DNA from: Candidatus Uhrbacteria bacterium
GTDB lineage: Bacteria > Patescibacteriota > Patescibacteriia > JACPHY01
DNA: 39,103 bases
Direction: 5' to 3'
NCBI GenBank assembly: GCA_016188355.1
Contig: JACPHY010000006.1
Span: forward strand, 1-39,103
A program made the position numbers and the translations under genes. Below are positions 34,746-39,103 of this stretch, one piece after another. Numbering within the stretch: the first letter of the stretch is position 1; every line of letters begins with the position of its first letter. Under the pieces are notes generated by a model. That model was not told where the DNA came from, searched no databases, and was given only the letters and a program-made list of their open reading frames with translations.

Positions 34746-36998
34746 TTACAGCTGATCGCTGTCCGTCAACTGCGCAAGGATGCGGTCGAAGAGCTCGAAG
34801 GACTGCGCCGGCGTGAGATCCGGATTCGTCTCCGCCTCATCCGCCACATACGCCTGCACAACGAGCCGCAGGAGCTCTCGCAGGAATGCGTGCGGCCGCT
34901 TTGCGGTGCGGAGCGGGTGGTGCTCCATATCCGCCTCAAGGATGCAGTGCCCCGTTCCCATCTGCGGCCGACGATGCATCGCCATCACGCCGCCCGCTCG
35001 CGTGGTCCGCAAAATGTACGTACGCTCCACGCCTCCCTTCGGTTGCAGATGGATCTGGATATCGTTCGGCGAATTATGCGTGCCCACGCCGCCGGTATCC
35101 CCCGTATCCGACGCTCCCCCGGGGGGATCAGCGGCCGGCGGATTGCGCACCTCGTAATTCCCGCGGAACTGAATCCCCGAATTCCCACGATCCCGCGCGA
35201 CCACCGATCCGGTACCCAGTGCCACAGCGGTGATCAACGCCGTGGTGCCCGCACTCCCGACCCTCGTCACCGTGATCACGTTCGGATCACTCTCCAGCCA
35301 ATCGAACACGAAACCATCCGCGAGTTTTCCGGTCGAACGATCGCGAATGCGTACGTAGCATTGGTCCCCGGGCGACAGCCATCGGCGCGAAGGAACGAGC
35401 CGGAGCTGCGGGTGCTCCGCAGTCCCCCTCGTGATGGGCAGACGCAGGGTGACCGCTGATGCCCACACATCGCCGTCACGACCCACCAATGCCGCACGCA
35501 CCTCGTAGGACCCGGCGCGATCGCCGCTCTCGAACGTCGCATGACGCACGCCGCGGCTTCGCTCATCATCGGTCACCGGATCAGGATGAATCGTGCCACC
35601 GCCCGTTACCCCCCAGGTCACCACTCCATCATGCGGCACGTTCTCGAGCGTGAAGAGCTGCTGATCACCTCCGGTCTCCATCTCCACCGACGCCGGAACC
35701 AGGCGGATGGGAACCACCGGAGGATGCTCCGATCCTGTGGGAGGGTCCCCTGACCCATCTGGCGTATCCCCGCCTGGCGCAACACCAGGACGATAGCCGC
35801 ATCGCGCGTTGATGGCTCCGGCGAGCAACTCGATGAGCTTGCGCTCATCCCCCTCCACCTTACTCGTCTCTGCTTGCGTGAGATGCGGAGCGACCTGCTG
35901 CCCGAGATCCGCCAATCCCTCGCCGATCACCTGTGCGAGATCACGCGAGGAGAAGACGCCCTCCTGAAACTGCGCCTGGCCGCCCGTCTTGAATCTCCAG
36001 TGGAGGTCCTGCGCCTCGATGACCCCAACCACTCGCGGATCGAGCAGCTCCTGCGGAAACCGACGCGATGCCCGACGGTCCTCCGGAATCCGCGAACGCC
36101 GTTCAAACCGCACGAGCTGCGTATAGAACTCGGCGAGCGACATCGGCCCGAAGGTGAGCCGCAAGCCAGACTCCGGCTTCTTGAGCACCCAGATCGCCGA
36201 CCGAACGGTACCCGCACCCGTCGATACCGTGCGTTCGATGCACACGCCGTCGAGCTTGCGCGGCGTGCAGACGACCCCATCCACCCGGATCTTCGATGCG
36301 ACGAGCGGGTGCTCCTGACTGATGAGCTCGCGCAGCTCTTCGCTAGCAGGAATCCGTGGACCCTCTCCGCCTTCGAAGACCGGATTATTCGGCTCTTCGA
36401 ATCCGGAGAGCACGAACACGGTGCCGGTGCCCGTTCGGTAGGGAAACTGCGCCTCCTCGCGCGTTCGGTACTCCGGATCACGCTCGTCCCCATCCTGCGC
36501 TGGCGGCGAAATGAACTCCCGCAACGAAAAATCGAGACAAAGGACCGAGTCCGGCGTTTCATCGGAAACCGTGCGCACCGCGATCCGCGTGCAACCGGTA
36601 CCGCCGAACGCACCGTACCGAAACCCGCGCCCCGTTCGTCCCGCCACGTTGCGCCGTTCGGGCTCATCGGGACGTCCGATGCCGAGGAATCGGCTCGCGC
36701 GATCACACGTCATCCCGACGCCGTTCTCGACTACCGTAATGGCAGTGACCTTTCGCTTATCGCGCGTGATGTTGATCCGTATCTCCTGGGCACCGTAATC
36801 AATGAGCGAGTTGTCAATCAGCTCCTTCAGCCACTTCTCGAACGTATAGTTCCGCATGTCGAAGATGATGGCGGTCGAATGCCACTGCCGTCGCAACTTG
36901 CGTTGCACCGGTTGGGAGGCTCCCGTACTCGGAGGCGCGCTCGCGTCCGCCACCGGACGCAACGCGGGCGGACTGCCCCTCGGGGATCGAGTATTCAT
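34746..36998 (-). CDS. GHKL-type ATPase domain fused to Ig-like (Big-type) domains
   Basis: LKELIDNSLIDYGA (N box), VVENGVGM (G1-like), GRTGRGFRYGAFG (G2-like); C-terminal VTWGVTGGGTIHPDPV.. and DWLESDPNVITVTRVGSAGTTALITAVALGTGSVVARD. Confidence 0.8.
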   Translation of the reverse strand: MNTRSPRGSPPALRPVADASAPPSTGASQPVQRKLRRQWHSTAIIFDMRNYTFEKWLKELIDNSLIDYGAQEIRINITRDKRKVTAITVVENGVGMTCDRASRFLGIGRPDEPERRNVAGRTGRGFRYGAFGGTGCTRIAVRTVSDETPDSVLCLDFSLREFISPPAQDGDERDPEYRTREEAQFPYRTGTGTVFVLSGFEEPNNPVFEGGEGPRIPASEELRELISQEHPLVASKIRVDGVVCTPRKLDGVCIERTVSTGAGTVRSAIWVLKKPESGLRLTFGPMSLAEFYTQLVRFERRSRIPEDRRASRRFPQELLDPRVVGVIEAQDLHWRFKTGGQAQFQEGVFSSRDLAQVIGEGLADLGQQVAPHLTQAETSKVEGDERKLIELLAGAINARCGYRPGVAPGGDTPDGSGDPPTGSEHPPVVPIRLVPASVEMETGGDQQLFTLENVPHDGVVTWGVTGGGTIHPDPVTDDERSRGVRHATFESGDRAGSYEVRAALVGRDGDVWASAVTLRLPITRGTAEHPQLRLVPSRRWLSPGDQCYVRIRDRSTGKLADGFVFDWLESDPNVITVTRVGSAGTTALITAVALGTGSVVARDRGNSGIQFRGNYEVRNPPAADPPGGASDTGDTGGVGTHNSPNDIQIHLQPKGGVERTYILRTTRAGGVMAMHRRPQMGTGHCILEADMEHHPLRTAKRPHAFLRELLRLVVQAYVADEAETNPDLTPAQSFELFDRILAQLTDSDQL

Positions 36999-37000
36999 TT

Positions 37001-38410
37001 CTATTTCCTTCCTCCGGGCAATCCGACCGCCGTGCGGCCCCCGGGCAGATGGTGCGGCGCAGACGGAGCACCGAGTCGTCGCCCCTGTTCGATGGCACGC
37101 TCCAACTCAAACTGCGCGAAGACGTCACTCGGATGCTTCGAATCCCATGCGCGGAACAGACGATTCAGCTCCGCGAGATCCACGAGATACTCCGGCGCAC
37201 GACGCAAGCGTTCCTCCTCGGGAAGTTCGAGAAACCGAAGCAGAAATTCGCGGCACGCCACAATTCTCCTCTTCCCTTCCGCGAAATCCTCATCGCTCCA
37301 TCGCGTTCCGGAGGGAAGCGATTGGAACGTATCTTTGCTGAGGATATGGGGCAGCGCACCATTCCGATGCGCAGTGCTCGCCGGAATCACCGTCGCCGTG
37401 CGGGATACATCGGCATCACGGGCAAGCAGCTGGAGCACCACCTGCTCGAGTACTGCGATCCGCCGCTCCTGATCCTCGGCCTGCGACGCAGAAGGCATGG
37501 CCGGATCCAACGCCGGCACCGCGGGCGACGGCGACGCGATCCGCTCCGATGTGGAGGCCACGACCGCCGCATGCGGTGCAGCGAGCACATGCACCGACGA
37601 ATCTTCTGTCCTCCCTCCGTCTCCGGATGATGCACTCGGAATCTCAGCATTCGCATCCGGAGCAGGAGCCTCCTCCCGCTCCTCCGCGTCCAGGAGCGAA
37701 GCTCCCAGAAACTCTGCGATCGCACGACGCGTGGCGGGCTTCACGATCTCCACGGACTCCGGCGATTCTTCCCAGGAAGTAATTCTCCGGGGATCCGTGA
37801 TGCGGAGACGATTCGCGAGGTCGGTCCGCGAGAGACTCAGCTCCAACCTCCGCAGCTTCATGCGCTCGAACAGGATAGACAACGGCGAAATCTCATGCAG
37901 CTTCTTTCCTTCCACAAAGTCGTTCAGCTGTGGGAGGTGTGCCACAATGCGGCCCATGGACCCCCGATTGATGTAGTCGCGCTTCTCGTTCGGTTTCCGT
38001 AGTGCCACGAAGGAACGGAGCGTGCCCTCATGTACCCCCATGAACCGTGCGAGTAACGCGAAGGGGATCTGTTTCGTGATTGGCTCCAAGAGCTCTTGCA
38101 GATCTGTCCACGTTTGAATGAGATCGAGATACCCCAATGCGCGCCGATCGCCGTTCCATGTGGGGACACTCCACTCACGCCGCATTTCCTGAACGTACTG
38201 CTCGACATTCCACTGCGCGAAATCATACCCGCACAGCTCCTTGATCGCTGGGTACAAATTGAAGCTCGGCGGAGAACCCTTCAGCCACAGCTCGACTGTT
38301 TCCGGGAAGACATGCAACTCTTCACCCACATCGCCCGCAGTACGCCCCGCTCGTGCTAACCAATCGGTGAGGTGGCGAGCGAAGGGGGGGTACGGTGTAT
38401 GCTCGGTCAT
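37001..38410 (-). CDS. Multi-HTH DNA-binding-like protein
   Basis: Xre-like helical segments: FARHLTDWLARAGRTAGDVGEELHVFPETVELWLKG; FALLARFMGVHEGTLRSFVALRKP; FERMKLRRLELSLSRTDLANRLRITDPRRITSWEES. Confidence 0.7.
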   Translation of the reverse strand: MTEHTPYPPFARHLTDWLARAGRTAGDVGEELHVFPETVELWLKGSPPSFNLYPAIKELCGYDFAQWNVEQYVQEMRREWSVPTWNGDRRALGYLDLIQTWTDLQELLEPITKQIPFALLARFMGVHEGTLRSFVALRKPNEKRDYINRGSMGRIVAHLPQLNDFVEGKKLHEISPLSILFERMKLRRLELSLSRTDLANRLRITDPRRITSWEESPESVEIVKPATRRAIAEFLGASLLDAEEREEAPAPDANAEIPSASSGDGGRTEDSSVHVLAAPHAAVVASTSERIASPSPAVPALDPAMPSASQAEDQERRIAVLEQVVLQLLARDADVSRTATVIPASTAHRNGALPHILSKDTFQSLPSGTRWSDEDFAEGKRRIVACREFLLRFLELPEEERLRRAPEYLVDLAELNRLFRAWDSKHPSDVFAQFELERAIEQGRRLGAPSAPHHLPGGRTAVGLPGGRK

Positions 38411-38496
38411 TTCTTCCTCCTGCTCCTGTAGCGCCGATCGAAACCTCGGGATGGATATGCAACCAAAATGTGCTCTATTCAGTTGAAAAAGGCCAC

Positions 38497-38551
38497 GGTT
38501 GACGGAAAGTCAACGCGGTTGAACCGTATCATGCACCATGTGGTACGTCAA
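38497..38551 (-). promoter_or_regulatory. Promoter plus operator-like repeats for the HTH-GHKL operon
   Basis: Minus TTGACG-N17-TACGGT (38551-38523); GTTGAC-GGAAA-GTCAAC (38498-38514) and GGTT-G-AACC (38517-38525). Confidence 0.6.
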
Positions 38552-38686
38552 GATCATCTCCAAAGTGCGTGCCACTTGACGCGGGGTCGCCTTTTTTGAT
38601 ACAACCAGTGCGGAATGATGTTGCGTTTTCGGTCTTTACCAACCCAATTTGCTCTCCGATGATTCCGGAGCCGGAGGAATTCCTCA

Positions 38687-39103
38687 ATGGACGCCACAGC
38701 GAATCCAACGTTGCGGGAGCAGTGCCGCACTGCGATCATCCACGTACTCGACGTACAGCAGGAGCCCTTCCACGGGACCTCGCATGAACTCGCCGCCCTC
38801 GTACAGCGGCACATCCAGACGCAGGAAACGGATACGCCCAATCGAGCCATGATCGTGGAGGAAATCAGTGCGATGCGCAGTGAGGGCATCGTGCGGATTG
38901 ATCCCGCGCTGGGCAACGGTACCGGCCAGAAGATTTCACACATCACAGCGGAGCCACTCGCAACAGCCCCCGCAGACGCCCCGCATCGACCGCCACATGG
39001 CCTGCTCTCCAGCGAAGAACTGGAGATCTACTGGCACTACCTGAAGAATTTCCTCGGCCGCCAGCCGGAACGCACGTGGAAAGAACCCGCGCAGGCACTC
39101 CAC
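38687..39103 (+). CDS. Unknown protein, runs off the window
   Basis: ATG after CCGGAGGAAT; 139 open codons: MDATANPTLREQCRTAIIHVLDVQQEPFHGTSHELAALV... Confidence 0.65.
   Translation, partial: MDATANPTLREQCRTAIIHVLDVQQEPFHGTSHELAALVQRHIQTQETDTPNRAMIVEEISAMRSEGIVRIDPALGNGTGQKISHITAEPLATAPADAPHRPPHGLLSSEELEIYWHYLKNFLGRQPERTWKEPAQALH

Noticed and set aside
35874-37472. 532-aa plus-strand ORF
   Set aside because: Antisense to the GHKL and HTH genes, which have motifs, promoter and ribosome sites on the minus strand.
38554-38946. 130-aa minus-strand ORF
   Set aside because: Antisense to the better-supported plus-strand gene at 38687, which has a ribosome site and runs off the window.

Overview
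The window is a gene-dense, high-GC bacterial chromosome segment. I infer, without proof, a Patescibacteria/CPR-like genome: the 23S-5S unit has no 16S next to it, the 23S carries introns, repair enzymes are minimal, and many genes are orphans. Recognisable genes: ileS (3' end outside the window), uvrB, uvrC, tRNA-Ala(TGC), a NlpC/P60 protein, a NUDIX hydrolase, typA/bipA, an EndoQ-like PHP nuclease, a YvcK/GlmR-like gene, a VWA-domain gene, and 23S plus 5S rRNA on the minus strand. Strongest observations: (1) a complete histidine-phosphatase (RHG) domain embedded in IleRS; (2) two group I introns in 23S, at E. coli-equivalent U1931 (302 bp, no ORF) and U2500 (824 bp, LAGLIDADG ORF), with readable P1 pairings and R/S core elements; (3) a 23S-5S unit with its own promoter and a 16-bp processing stem; (4) a palindromic repeat inserted in frame in uvrB; (5) UVR domains missing from both UvrB and a mini-UvrC; (6) paralogous membrane-gene pairs sharing an identical 8-nt stop/start overlap; (7) a tandem duplication of a whole orphan transcription unit; (8) an operon of a multi-HTH protein and a GHKL ATPase fused to Ig-like domains, with an operator-like repeat, which is the best candidate for an undescribed system; (9) a 163-bp near-perfect palindrome upstream of the 23S promoter; (10) a 25-aa Lys-rich micro-ORF between strong hairpins; (11) a recurring TTGAC(A/G)-N17-TACnnT promoter pattern. 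All calls come from reading the sequence; no database search was run.
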